Part shown: one piece after another, positions 36,488 to 44,961 of the stretch | Layout: each line of letters opens with the position of its first letter | Numbering within the stretch: the first letter of the stretch is position 1 | NCBI RefSeq assembly: GCF_017353185.1 | Contig: NZ_JAFMYV010000004.1 | Span: 186,001-250,000 of the forward strand | Reading direction: 5' to 3' | Source: Fibrella rubiginis | GTDB taxonomy: Bacteria; Bacteroidota; Bacteroidia; Cytophagales; Spirosomataceae | DNA length: 64,000 bases | Made by a program: the position numbers and the translations under genes | The notes under the pieces: generated by a model | Database searches by the model: none | Told to the model about the DNA's origin: nothing | Seen by the model: the letters and a program-made list of their open reading frames with translations, nothing else

Positions 36488-37855
36488 ATGAAAGCCTTTT
36501 TCCACAACGCAGCCCTCATGCGGTTTTGCCTCGGTATTTTCATCGTTGTCGATGGATACCCGCTGTCGTTTTTTATGAAGGAAACGCTGCAGCTGGCCCC
36601 TATGAGCACCAACTTCACAGCGGGTTTTCTGCTGCTGGGTATTTTGCTGATGACGCCCAGTACGATTATTAAAAAGTTTTACCAGCCCAACGTGCCCGTT
36701 ATGGGTGCATTGATGGGCTTTCTGGGATTCTGTCTGCTCTATGCGTTTTTGTATAACACCGTGGCTATCGGCGACGTCAACAAAGACCTGATCTACTACG
36801 CCTTTGTGGTATTGTTTGTCTTTATGTTGATCAGCATTCCCGACGAGATATCGAAGCAGGTTGTGTTTGTGGGCGTCATGTTCACCCTTGCGTCAAATAT
36901 TGGCCTGGTGCTTTCGCTACTAACTGACCCCGAATGGACGTTGGGGCAACGGGCTTCTATTCAATATGGCCCTCCCGGCGCCCGGTCAGGCAACCCACAC
37001 GTATTCGCCCACAACGCACAGATTGGCCTGGTGTTGAGCCTGGTTTGGGCACGGCGACCTAAAGTCAATTTTCTGATCAAATTCTTTGCCCTGTCGATGG
37101 TGATCTTCAATATCATCATCCTGATGCTAACATTCAGTAAATCAGCGATTCTTTCTACTACGCTGACAGGCCTTACCTACCTGTTCGTCAACATCCGGAA
37201 GGTGTCTCCGCAACGCATTATCAAAGCTGTAACCAGTCCTATTTCGTTAATCATTCTAGCCCTGCCTTTTGTCGCTTTTATTGGCTTGATCATCGTTAAA
37301 CCCGAAATCTGGGAAATCATTACTATCTACGGGGAAATGATTGGCGGTCGGTTTGGCGAAAACATCCTTGCCCTGTTGGGTAAAGACACGGCGGAAGGAG
37401 CAGAAGCTCAGCTGGATGGTTCATCGGCCAACCGGGTGCTGAGCTTTACGTACATGTCTTATGCAGTGATGGGCAATTTTCTTCAACTGATTCCCGGTTA
37501 CGGCTACAAATTTTTCTACCTCGACGTACCCATCCTGGAAGCCTTACTGTGCCAGGGCGTGGCTGGATTTACGGTGCTGATGTATGCCTTCTACCACATC
37601 ACCCGCGAATCGCTGCGGGTGGTTTATCGTGGGGGCCGTAACGACATCGAAACGTTTGTGGCCTACTTGTTTCTCTTTCACGTGGTTGGGTATTTCACGG
37701 GGGGCCGACCGTATGATATGGCCTTCCTACACCCTTTATGCCTGTTTGCCCGGTTCCTGGGTATCAATTACGACCCGGCCCTCTCTCATGGATACGTAGA
37801 CCAGCCCCCGGCGCAGGAACCAGTCCTCGACGAACCCATGCTCCAGCCCACCTAA
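36488..37855 (+). CDS. O-antigen ligase/polymerase-like membrane protein
   Basis: A 455-residue integral membrane protein with about 10-11 helices (for example FLLLGILLMTPSTII, VLFVFMLISIPDEIS, LIILALPFVAFIGLIIV). A periplasmic-loop-like segment holds GPPGARSGNPHVFAHNAQIG, and a loop near DGSSANRVLSFTYMSYAVMG resembles the conserved loops of WaaL/Wzy proteins. Such proteins polymerise or ligate undecaprenyl-linked glycan in the periplasm. Its presence beside an ABC exporter is unusual, which suggests a ligase. The assignment rests on topology and context. Confidence 0.7.
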   Translation: MKAFFHNAALMRFCLGIFIVVDGYPLSFFMKETLQLAPMSTNFTAGFLLLGILLMTPSTIIKKFYQPNVPVMGALMGFLGFCLLYAFLYNTVAIGDVNKDLIYYAFVVLFVFMLISIPDEISKQVVFVGVMFTLASNIGLVLSLLTDPEWTLGQRASIQYGPPGARSGNPHVFAHNAQIGLVLSLVWARRPKVNFLIKFFALSMVIFNIIILMLTFSKSAILSTTLTGLTYLFVNIRKVSPQRIIKAVTSPISLIILALPFVAFIGLIIVKPEIWEIITIYGEMIGGRFGENILALLGKDTAEGAEAQLDGSSANRVLSFTYMSYAVMGNFLQLIPGYGYKFFYLDVPILEALLCQGVAGFTVLMYAFYHITRESLRVVYRGGRNDIETFVAYLFLFHVVGYFTGGRPYDMAFLHPLCLFARFLGINYDPALSHGYVDQPPAQEPVLDEPMLQPT

Positions 37856-37862
37856 CCGGACA

Positions 37863-39062
37863 ATGCGACTACTGATTGTCCACAACACCCTCTGGGCACA
37901 CTACAAATCACTGCTGTTTAGTCAGTTAGCGAACCAGGTTACCCCGCCAGACTCCATGCTGGTGCTCCAGATTGCCCTCACCGAAGGCAACCGGCACGGC
38001 CTTGGCGTACCCGATCCAGCCACGGTAGGATATCCGTTTCAACTACTGCACCCCGGTACCCTGGAGAGCCTGTCGACGGCTCAGCGGATTAGCCGGGTGG
38101 TGCGGGCGGGCCTAGCCTATAAACCCGACGTCGTGCTGCTAACCGGCTATTACGACCCCGCTCAGCTGCTGCTAGGGCTCCTACTAAAGCTACGAGGCTG
38201 CCGGGTTGTGCTGCAAAGTGAATCGACCGCTCTCGACAACCCACGAATGGGATGGCGAGAAGGACTCAAAAAAACCTTTGTGGGCCTCTGCGACGCCTTT
38301 TTCTGCTTCGGCTCCCGCGCCGCCGACTACCTTGTTCAGCTTGGTGCCAACCCCGTCCGTATTCGGGTACGCAACAACGCCGTGGTGGATAATGACCTGC
38401 TGAAACGAATTTATGACCAGGCATTGCCCAAGAGGCTATCCCGACAGGGCGACTTGGGGTTACAGCCCAAAAATCTGATTTACGTGGGGCGACTGGCCGA
38501 AGAAAAAAATCTGATCCAACTGGTGAACAGCTTTGCCCAAGCTAAACACAACGCCGGAGACACAACCTGGGGGCTGCTTCTTTTGGGCGAAGGTCCCCAG
38601 AAAGCCGCCCTGCAGGCCGAAGTGGCCCGCCTCAATCTGAACGGGTCCGTTCACTTTTTACCCGGCTGCGACTGGACCGACGTGCCAACCTACCTGGCCC
38701 TGGCCGATACGCTGGTCCTGCCCAGTTTGTCGGAACCCTGGGGACTGGTTGTCAACGAAGCCATGGCCTGTGGCTTACCCGTACTGGTGTCGGACCGCTG
38801 TGGTTGCGCCGTTGATCTGGTGGAACAGGGCCAGAATGGCTATACCTTTTCACCCGATAATCCGGCCATGCTTACCCGACAGGTAAGCCAACTTATGGGC
38901 TTGTCGGATAAGGCGTTGCAGCAGATGGGCGAGGCATCACTTGCCCGCATTGCACACTGGGCACCGGAACCCGTAGGCCGAGCCATGTATCTAGAAATGA
39001 AACGGTTAACTAACCCAACCGGGTTAGCTACGGTACCACAACCCCACCAGACAGACCTATGA
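37863..39062 (+). CDS. Glycosyltransferase family 4
   Basis: A 399-residue GT-B enzyme: LLIVHNTLWAHYKSLLFSQL, YVGRLAEEKNLIQLVNSF, LLLLGEGPQK and the donor motif LPSLSEPWGLVVNEAMACG. The C-terminal helix region (LTRQVSQLMGLSDKALQQMG) is normal for the family. It follows the ligase-like gene after 7 bp and its stop overlaps the next start by 4 bp. Confidence 0.88.
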   Translation: MRLLIVHNTLWAHYKSLLFSQLANQVTPPDSMLVLQIALTEGNRHGLGVPDPATVGYPFQLLHPGTLESLSTAQRISRVVRAGLAYKPDVVLLTGYYDPAQLLLGLLLKLRGCRVVLQSESTALDNPRMGWREGLKKTFVGLCDAFFCFGSRAADYLVQLGANPVRIRVRNNAVVDNDLLKRIYDQALPKRLSRQGDLGLQPKNLIYVGRLAEEKNLIQLVNSFAQAKHNAGDTTWGLLLLGEGPQKAALQAEVARLNLNGSVHFLPGCDWTDVPTYLALADTLVLPSLSEPWGLVVNEAMACGLPVLVSDRCGCAVDLVEQGQNGYTFSPDNPAMLTRQVSQLMGLSDKALQQMGEASLARIAHWAPEPVGRAMYLEMKRLTNPTGLATVPQPHQTDL

Positions 39063-40210
39063 ACATCCTGAATATCTGCGCCTACACCTGGGACATTGGT
39101 GGCCCTGCCCGCATCATCTACGACCACGCAGGCGTAGCCATTGAACGCGGTCACAAAGTCACGATCCTCAGCCCAATGTCGCCCAACGACCGGCTGTATC
39201 CGGCCCCGGCGGGGGTAACGCTCGTGCCGGTGCTGCGTACGCCACCCATCAGCCGGGTGTTCCGCGAATATTCGGCCCCGCTGTATGCCTGGCTGAAAGC
39301 CCACATCCACGAGTTCGACATTGTGCATTGCCACGGCATCTGGCACTTTGGTAGCCTGGCCCCGTTTTTGCTCGACCAGAAGGTGCGCAAAGTGGTTACG
39401 ATTCACGGGCTGCTGGACAAATGGGCCATTCGGCATCACTACTGGAAAAAGAAGCTGCTCTCGGTCGTGCTGCAAAAACGGCTGCTGAACCGGGCCGACC
39501 TCATTCAGATCAACAACACCGACGAAGAGGGCGATTTGCTCCGCTACCTTGGCCACCGTCACCCCAACGTGGCCATCATTCCCAACGGCATACCCATGGC
39601 TGAGTTCGATGTGCTACCACCAAAAGGACAGTTCAGGGCACAGCACGGCATCCCCGCCGAGCAGCCTATGATCTTGTTTATGAGCCGGTTAAACATCAAA
39701 AAAGGCCTCGATCTCCTTCTGCCCGCCTTCCGCGACTACGTGGCCCGTCACCCCAATGCCCGGCTCGTATTGGCAGGGCCTGATGACGGCTATCAGGACA
39801 CGACTGAGGCCTTCATCCGCGACCATAACCTGCACGATTCCGTCACCCTTGTGGGTATGATCACCGGCGACGACAAGAAAGCCGCCCTCGCCGACGCCGA
39901 CGTGTTTGTGCTCCCCTCCTATTCCGAGGGTTTCTCGATGGCCGTGCTCGAAGCCATGGCCGCGGGCACACCCGCCATTGTCTCAGACCGGGTAGGCTTC
40001 GGGGAAGTGATCCGCGAAACGGGGGCCGCCTGCCTCACCGACCTGACCCCCGACAGTGTGGCGGACAGCCTGGAACGGGTATTGAACAATGACGCTTACC
40101 AGGCGCAGATTCGGCAGACGGGGCAGAAGCTGGTGCGCGAACGGTACGATATCCATGTTGTGGCCGATCAGTTGCTGGCTCAGTATCAACGCCTGCTCAC
40201 CCGCGCCTAG
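39059..40210 (+). CDS. Glycosyltransferase family 4
   Basis: A 383-residue GT-B enzyme: ICAYTWDIGGPARIIYDHAG at the N-terminus, IVHCHGIWHFG, FMSRLNIKKGLDLLLPAF, and LPSYSEGFSMAVLEAMAAGTP carrying the E-x7-E donor motif. It is translationally coupled to the preceding glycosyltransferase and is 2 bp from the acyltransferase gene that follows. The sugar donor is unknown. Confidence 0.9.
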   Translation: MNILNICAYTWDIGGPARIIYDHAGVAIERGHKVTILSPMSPNDRLYPAPAGVTLVPVLRTPPISRVFREYSAPLYAWLKAHIHEFDIVHCHGIWHFGSLAPFLLDQKVRKVVTIHGLLDKWAIRHHYWKKKLLSVVLQKRLLNRADLIQINNTDEEGDLLRYLGHRHPNVAIIPNGIPMAEFDVLPPKGQFRAQHGIPAEQPMILFMSRLNIKKGLDLLLPAFRDYVARHPNARLVLAGPDDGYQDTTEAFIRDHNLHDSVTLVGMITGDDKKAALADADVFVLPSYSEGFSMAVLEAMAAGTPAIVSDRVGFGEVIRETGAACLTDLTPDSVADSLERVLNNDAYQAQIRQTGQKLVRERYDIHVVADQLLAQYQRLLTRA

Positions 40211-40212
40211 TC

Positions 40213-41286
40213 ATGCAACTCAACCAACTGACCTTTACCCGGTTTGTGGCGGCAACGGTCGTGCTCATCTTCCACGGTGCCCGTAGTTCGTTCCCCTTCA
40301 CGGAATATCCGGCCAGTTTAGTGGCGCAGTATGGCAACCTGGCGGTCAACTATTTCTTTGTGCTGTCGGGCTTTATCATGGCTATTGCCTATGGTCCGGT
40401 TTGGGCCAAAGGGCAGTTCAGCAAACGGGCCTACTGGCTGGCGCGGGTATCGCGCATTTATCCGCTCTACCTCACGGCCCTGCTGCTGGTGGTGTTTGTG
40501 AATGCCTTTGTGCGGGTCAACCCCATTGGCTGGGCACCACTCATAAGTGGCCTGTTGCTGGTGCAGGCGTGGTTTCCGTCGCTGGCGGGGACATTGAACG
40601 GGCCGGGCTGGTCGCTATCGGTCGAAGCTTTTTTCTACGCCGTTTTTCCGTTTGTGCTGCCGCGTTTGTGGTCGCTGTCGAGCCGGGCACTGGGTGGATG
40701 GCTGGCCGGAAGCTGGCTGGTGGGCACGCTGGGCTACCTGCTGCTGGTATGGCCCTACGCCAGCAAACCCATCCCCGACGCCTACCACGCGGCCATCAGC
40801 TACGGCCCCTACATGCACCTGCCTACGTTTTTGGTGGGCCTCTGCGGCGGACTGCTCTACCTGCGCCACGCTCCCAAAACGGGTAACAATCGGGCGGGGT
40901 CTTATTTTCTGGGTGGTGGACTGCTCTTACTCTTCGCCATTGCCCATGTGCGGGCCGTCATGCAGTTTGCCCCCACCACCCTGCTGACACCCTTGTTTCT
41001 GGCCATCATCGTTGGCGTGGCTCTGTTAAACCGGGGCTGGCTCTACAATGGGCTTGTGCAACCTCAGATGATTTACCTAGGCGAAATCAGCTACGGCATC
41101 TACATCCTGCAGCAACCTGTAGTAGCCCTGTTGCAGGAATTAGACCCCCTCCACATGGGCGACACCCTGGGCCGCGACCTCGTCACCTTCGGCGGACTAT
41201 TCCTTATCTCAGCCCTCGGCTTCCAACTCATCGAAATGCCCGCAAAAGCCCTGATCAGGCGATACATGCCCGCCCGGCAGCGGTGA
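40213..41286 (+). CDS. Acyltransferase-3 family membrane protein (OafA-like)
   Basis: A 357-residue integral membrane acyltransferase: LTFTRFVAATVVLIFHGAR carries the family's R-x-x-x-x (10) H block, then NYFFVLSGFIMAIAYG, RVSRIYPLYLTALL and a PGWSLSVEAFFYAVFP motif. Members O-acetylate or otherwise acylate surface glycans. As the last gene of the operon, it probably decorates the exported polymer. About ten membrane helices are visible. A long perfect dyad (R10) follows 190 bp later. Confidence 0.9.
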   Translation: MQLNQLTFTRFVAATVVLIFHGARSSFPFTEYPASLVAQYGNLAVNYFFVLSGFIMAIAYGPVWAKGQFSKRAYWLARVSRIYPLYLTALLLVVFVNAFVRVNPIGWAPLISGLLLVQAWFPSLAGTLNGPGWSLSVEAFFYAVFPFVLPRLWSLSSRALGGWLAGSWLVGTLGYLLLVWPYASKPIPDAYHAAISYGPYMHLPTFLVGLCGGLLYLRHAPKTGNNRAGSYFLGGGLLLLFAIAHVRAVMQFAPTTLLTPLFLAIIVGVALLNRGWLYNGLVQPQMIYLGEISYGIYILQQPVVALLQELDPLHMGDTLGRDLVTFGGLFLISALGFQLIEMPAKALIRRYMPARQR

Positions 41287-41475
41287 AACCAGCGGCAAGC
41301 GCCAGTCTAACCATGACCGGCGTTCAGATTGACCAACAAGAAGTTTTGTTCTCATTCGTGTCGTATAACCCTTGCAGGCCAATCAAACGTTGCTAGTACC
41401 TGCCTTTTCATCAACCACCGGTGTGCGGATGCTGAAAAGCGGTGTTCAAGTGCCAGGGAACGGGTGTATGATATT

Positions 41476-41607
41476 GGAGGAAGGGTTGTCACACAGAGCT
41501 ACACAGAGGACGCACGGAGTTACACAGAGTTTTTTTGACTGAGTTAAGAAAAGCTCTGTGTAACTCCGTGCGTCCTCTGTGTAGCTCTGTGTGACAACCC
41601 TTCCTCC
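41476..41607. repeat. Perfect 54-bp inverted repeat R10 upstream of pyrB
   Basis: Arms 41476-41529 and 41554-41607 are perfect reverse complements around a 24-nt loop. Each arm holds direct repeats of (C/T)TACACAGAG and the word CTCTGTGTAACTCCGTGCG. It is the longest perfect dyad in the window and ends 19 bp before the pyrB -7 box. Confidence 0.98.
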
Positions 41608-41625
41608 TTTCCTCCCCTTTCTCCT

Positions 41626-41633
41626 TATCTTTG
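41626..41633 (+). promoter_or_regulatory. Candidate -7 box of pyrB (TATCTTTG)
   Basis: TATCTTTG fits TAnnTTTG 27 nt before the pyrB ATG. The perfect R10 dyad lies directly upstream and occupies the -33 region, so the dyad may influence promoter access. Confidence 0.5.
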
Positions 41634-41659
41634 CCAAATCTTCTGCCTGAACGCGCCCT

Positions 41660-42583
41660 ATGCCGCAACTCAGTACGCGCCACCTCCTGGGTATCAACAC
41701 CCTCACCGTCAACGACATCCAACTAATTCTGGAGACCGCTACCCAATTTAAAGAGGTCATCAATCGCCCCATCAAGAAGGTACCCTCGCTACGCGACATC
41801 ACCATTGCCAACGTTTTTTTCGAGAACTCAACCCGCACTCGGCTGTCGTTTGAACTGGCTGAAAAGCGGCTGTCGGCCGACGTAGTCAACTTCTCGGCGT
41901 CGGGGAGTTCGGTGAAAAAAGGCGAAACGCTGCTCGACACGGTCAACAATATTCTGGCCATGAAGGTTGACATGATTGTGATGCGGCATAGCAGTCCCGG
42001 CGCACCCCACTACCTCGCCAGCCGCATTCCGGCCAACGTGATCAACGCGGGCGACGGCACCCACGAACACCCCACCCAGGCTCTGCTCGACTCGTTTTCG
42101 ATGCGCGAAAAACTGGGCGACCTGGCCGGCAAGCGCATCGCCATCATCGGCGACATTACCCACTCGCGGGTGGCGCTGTCGAATATCTATTGCCTGCAAA
42201 AACAAGGTGCCGATGTCATGGTTTGCGGACCTACTACACTCATTCCCAAGCATATGGCTTCGCTGGGGGTACGTATTGGTCACGACGTCCGTGAAGCGCT
42301 GGCGTGGTGCGACGTAGCCAACGTGCTGCGCATCCAGTTAGAACGGCAGCAGATCAAATACTTCCCCAGCCTGCGCGAATACAGTCTTTACTACGGCATC
42401 AGCCGCCAGATGCTCGACGAGCTTGACCGGCCCATTGTGCTCATGCATCCTGGCCCCATCAACCGCGGCGTAGAACTCACCTCCGACGCCGCCGATTCTC
42501 CCCATAGTATCATCCTCGACCAGGTCGAAAACGGTGTTGCCGTCCGCATGGCGGTGCTGTATCTGCTGGCGCAGGAAAGGTAG
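41660..42583 (+). CDS. pyrB: Aspartate carbamoyltransferase catalytic subunit
   Basis: This 307-residue enzyme makes N-carbamoyl-L-aspartate in pyrimidine synthesis. The carbamoyl phosphate site is FFENSTRTRLSFELAEKRL, followed by SSVKKGETLLDT, MRHSSPGAPH, the DGTHEHPTQALLDSF motif and a C-terminal MHPGPINRGVEL. The length is that of a standard catalytic chain. No pyrI or other pyr gene is adjacent. Confidence 0.97.
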   Translation: MPQLSTRHLLGINTLTVNDIQLILETATQFKEVINRPIKKVPSLRDITIANVFFENSTRTRLSFELAEKRLSADVVNFSASGSSVKKGETLLDTVNNILAMKVDMIVMRHSSPGAPHYLASRIPANVINAGDGTHEHPTQALLDSFSMREKLGDLAGKRIAIIGDITHSRVALSNIYCLQKQGADVMVCGPTTLIPKHMASLGVRIGHDVREALAWCDVANVLRIQLERQQIKYFPSLREYSLYYGISRQMLDELDRPIVLMHPGPINRGVELTSDAADSPHSIILDQVENGVAVRMAVLYLLAQER

Positions 42584-42611
42584 TCTTACAGTTGACATTC
42601 TTCATCTTACA

Positions 42612-43871
42612 TTAAAACGGCTCCGTCATGTCCGAATTTCGGATCAGGATGATGTACTGCACGTAGTCGGTCATGGGGCGTTTGGGGTCGAAGGTGAGGC
42701 GTTGGTCGGCGGGCATGAAGGGGGAGTAGGTGGCCGTGATGGGGGCTTTTCCCGCTTCGGTACCGGCTAGTTTGAACAGTGTTACGGTGTTGGGCTGGCT
42801 TTGGGCAATGAAGTTTTGGATGCCGTCGATGGTCATCATCGGACCGTTGTCGTTGAACTTGTCAAGGCGGGTATAAGGTTTGCCCTTATCCTGCCAGAAT
42901 GGGGGCAGATAGGCCGTGGGTGTCATCATATACGAATCGACATAGCGGCACAGCAGCGACACTGTCTTTCCCCGCATGGGCAGGTCCGACGCCTGAATCT
43001 GCGCGGCAAAGGCCTTGTTGCCATCGCTTATGGGGGCCTGACTGATGTGGAAAGCCCCCCAGAAACCATACAGTTTTTCGCCTTGAAGTCCCAGCCGCAT
43101 AAGGGCATCGCGGAAGTTGGCAAAGAGGGTGGCCTCGCGGCGTTTGATCGTCTTGCGGTACACCAGCGTAGTGAGCGTGGCCTGCAATTCGGTCAGCTTA
43201 TCAGGCTTAACGGACTTATAATCAACCGGTTTCTCCGTTAGCAGCGTTAACCATTGCTGCGCAAAAGGAGCCAATAGGCTATCCGGTCGTTTAGGCTTCA
43301 TCGTCAGCAAATGAATCAGTGAATCGCGGAGGGCAAGGTCGCGGGCGGGCCAACTGGCAGCGGTCAGTTCGACCAGTTGGCAGGCAACCAGCGGGCAATC
43401 CTGCACAGCGTCGATCCCCACAAAACGGATGCGCTTTTTGGCTGGCAGTGTCTGGTTATACGCCCGGATAGCCTGAATTTTTCGGAAGAAATCCCCGTTG
43501 GCCCACTGCGCCGTTTCGGCAATCCACGACCGGAACACCAGCCGCAGCGTGCTATCCTGTCCCGTTTGCAGGTATTGGTTCAGGTAATAGGCCTTGGTCG
43601 GGTCTACTTCGGCAATGTAGTGCCGCACACCTGCCCGTTGATTGAGGTGTTTCAGCAGGGCCAGATCCACCGCCTGCGCCTTCTTAAACCCGTGCGATTC
43701 GCCCAGCAGAAACAGTTGATTGTCATAAAATGCCTTGTCGAACAGCGGGAAACCGGCGTTGCCCGACAGGTCGATTCCCTGGTGTGGAATAGACTGAATT
43801 TGCGCCCGCGTGATACGGAATGAACACAAAAACGAGACAATAGCGGCGAAAATAAAGACGAAACGAGGCAT
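42612..43871 (-). CDS. Secreted erythromycin-esterase-like / GESHG-motif protein
   Basis: A 419-residue protein with a signal peptide (FVFIFAAIVSFLCSFRITRA). The mature part opens LFLLGESHGFKKAQAVD, the glutamate-serine-histidine block seen in erythromycin esterase (EreA) and ChaN-like folds, then VRHYIAEVDPTKA, RIRFVGIDAVQD and LYGFWGAFHISQ with a late histidine. Most relatives are not esterases of erythromycin; the substrate is unknown. It is convergent with pyrB and has its own promoter (43903-43933). Confidence 0.7.
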   Translation of the reverse strand: MPRFVFIFAAIVSFLCSFRITRAQIQSIPHQGIDLSGNAGFPLFDKAFYDNQLFLLGESHGFKKAQAVDLALLKHLNQRAGVRHYIAEVDPTKAYYLNQYLQTGQDSTLRLVFRSWIAETAQWANGDFFRKIQAIRAYNQTLPAKKRIRFVGIDAVQDCPLVACQLVELTAASWPARDLALRDSLIHLLTMKPKRPDSLLAPFAQQWLTLLTEKPVDYKSVKPDKLTELQATLTTLVYRKTIKRREATLFANFRDALMRLGLQGEKLYGFWGAFHISQAPISDGNKAFAAQIQASDLPMRGKTVSLLCRYVDSYMMTPTAYLPPFWQDKGKPYTRLDKFNDNGPMMTIDGIQNFIAQSQPNTVTLFKLAGTEAGKAPITATYSPFMPADQRLTFDPKRPMTDYVQYIILIRNSDMTEPF

Positions 43872-43902
43872 AATGTTGCTGTTGATTAGTCATAAACAGC
43901 AG

Positions 43903-43933
43903 CAAACCTAAACCCGCCTGTTGCCGCGTTCAA
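43903..43933 (-). promoter_or_regulatory. Promoter of the EreA-like gene (TTG-N20-TAGGTTTG)
   Basis: On the minus strand TTG (43933-43931) is followed after 20 nt by TAGGTTTG (43910-43903), a close match to the Bacteroidota -33/-7 consensus, 32 nt before the start codon. Confidence 0.6.
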
Positions 43934-44013
43934 GCAGGTGGGATAACGGAGCCGCCTACGGGACAAAATGCCGTTTTTGGGGTAAAATGGCCTATTCTGT
44001 GACAGGCCGGAAG

Positions 44014-44901
44014 CTATACCAACTGGCTCATGCGGGCATCAAAGGCCGCTATGTAGTTGCGCGAAACGGGTATTTCGCGGTTTGAGCCGCTCATGGTGAG
44101 CTGGTAGCCGCGGGCGTTGCCGGTGGTGTGGCTTACAGCGCGGAGGTTGACAATGAAGGCCCGGTGGCAGCGGAAACATTGCGGGTGCTCGCTGAGGGCG
44201 GCCTCCACGTCTTTCAATGTACTGCGCAATACGGTCTTTTGTGGAAACATAAAGTTGAGCCAGTGCACCTCCACATAATTCCCTACCGACTCAACATAAA
44301 TCAACTGATTGGGCAACAGGCTCAGGCGTTCTTTACCGCTTTCGCCGGTGAGCAAAATGCCCTTCGGCAACGTGGGTTGAGTCGGTGACAGTGCCGTCGG
44401 TTCAGGTTTGTGCAGTTGATTTAGCTGCGCATTAAGCTGCTGGGCATGGGCTAAGTTGCGTTTCAGCCGTCGCCGTTCGGCTAGCATCACGCCCACGAAA
44501 ACAGGCACAAAACCAACAACTGTTACCATTGCGTACATCTGCAAAAACGACGGCATCGACAGGTGTAACACACTCAATATTGCTTGATTGCCAGCAGCAA
44601 CAAATAACAATACAACCAAAATATGCAGCACATGACGGCCCACCGTCCAGCGGTCTTCGTCGTACCAGCCGGGCAAAAGCCGGGGCATAACCATATTGGC
44701 CAGCCACGACGACAGGGCACAACCCGCCGCGAAGAGCATATGAGCAGGTAACTGCGCCCAGCGTCCAGGTTCGCCGACGTTAAACGCAGTCAGAAAAAAC
44801 AAAACATATAACCCTGCCTGCATTGAAAGCCAGGCCTGATAACGCCAGCTAAAATCTTCAGCCAGTGGCCTGCTTAGCAATGAACGAACGGTGGAAAACA
44901 T
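44014..44901 (-). CDS. Membrane-anchored LytTR-family transcriptional regulator
   Basis: A 295-residue regulator with about four N-terminal membrane helices (LYVLFFLTAFNVG, LPAHMLFAAGCALSSWLANMV, HVLHILVVLLFVAAGNQAIL, YAMVTVVGFVPVFVGVMLA), a coiled-coil linker (RLKRNLAHAQQLNAQLNQL) and a C-terminal LytTR DNA-binding domain (LIYVESVGNYVEVHW, LKDVEAAL, FRCHRAFIVNLRAV). No receiver domain is present, so it probably responds to the membrane or an unknown ligand directly. It is divergent from pgeF over a mirrored promoter. Confidence 0.9.
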   Translation of the reverse strand: MFSTVRSLLSRPLAEDFSWRYQAWLSMQAGLYVLFFLTAFNVGEPGRWAQLPAHMLFAAGCALSSWLANMVMPRLLPGWYDEDRWTVGRHVLHILVVLLFVAAGNQAILSVLHLSMPSFLQMYAMVTVVGFVPVFVGVMLAERRRLKRNLAHAQQLNAQLNQLHKPEPTALSPTQPTLPKGILLTGESGKERLSLLPNQLIYVESVGNYVEVHWLNFMFPQKTVLRSTLKDVEAALSEHPQCFRCHRAFIVNLRAVSHTTGNARGYQLTMSGSNREIPVSRNYIAAFDARMSQLV

Positions 44902-44902
44902 A

Positions 44903-44961
44903 GGGACAAAGGTAGTTCAACGTTGGACCTTAGACGTTAAACCATGAACTACCTTTGCCCC
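44903..44961. promoter_or_regulatory. Mirrored divergent promoters of lytTR and pgeF
   Basis: Arms 44903-44919 and 44945-44961 are 17-nt reverse complements with one mismatch. Each contains a TACCTTTG -7 box, on the minus strand at 44914-44907 and on the plus strand at 44950-44957. Each box ends about 4-6 nt before an ATG (44901 and 44962), so both transcripts would be nearly leaderless. Confidence 0.7.

Noticed and set aside
41446-41973. Minus-strand frame across R10 and the pyrB start
   Set aside because: It runs through the dyad and antisense to pyrB; codon pattern and motifs favour pyrB.
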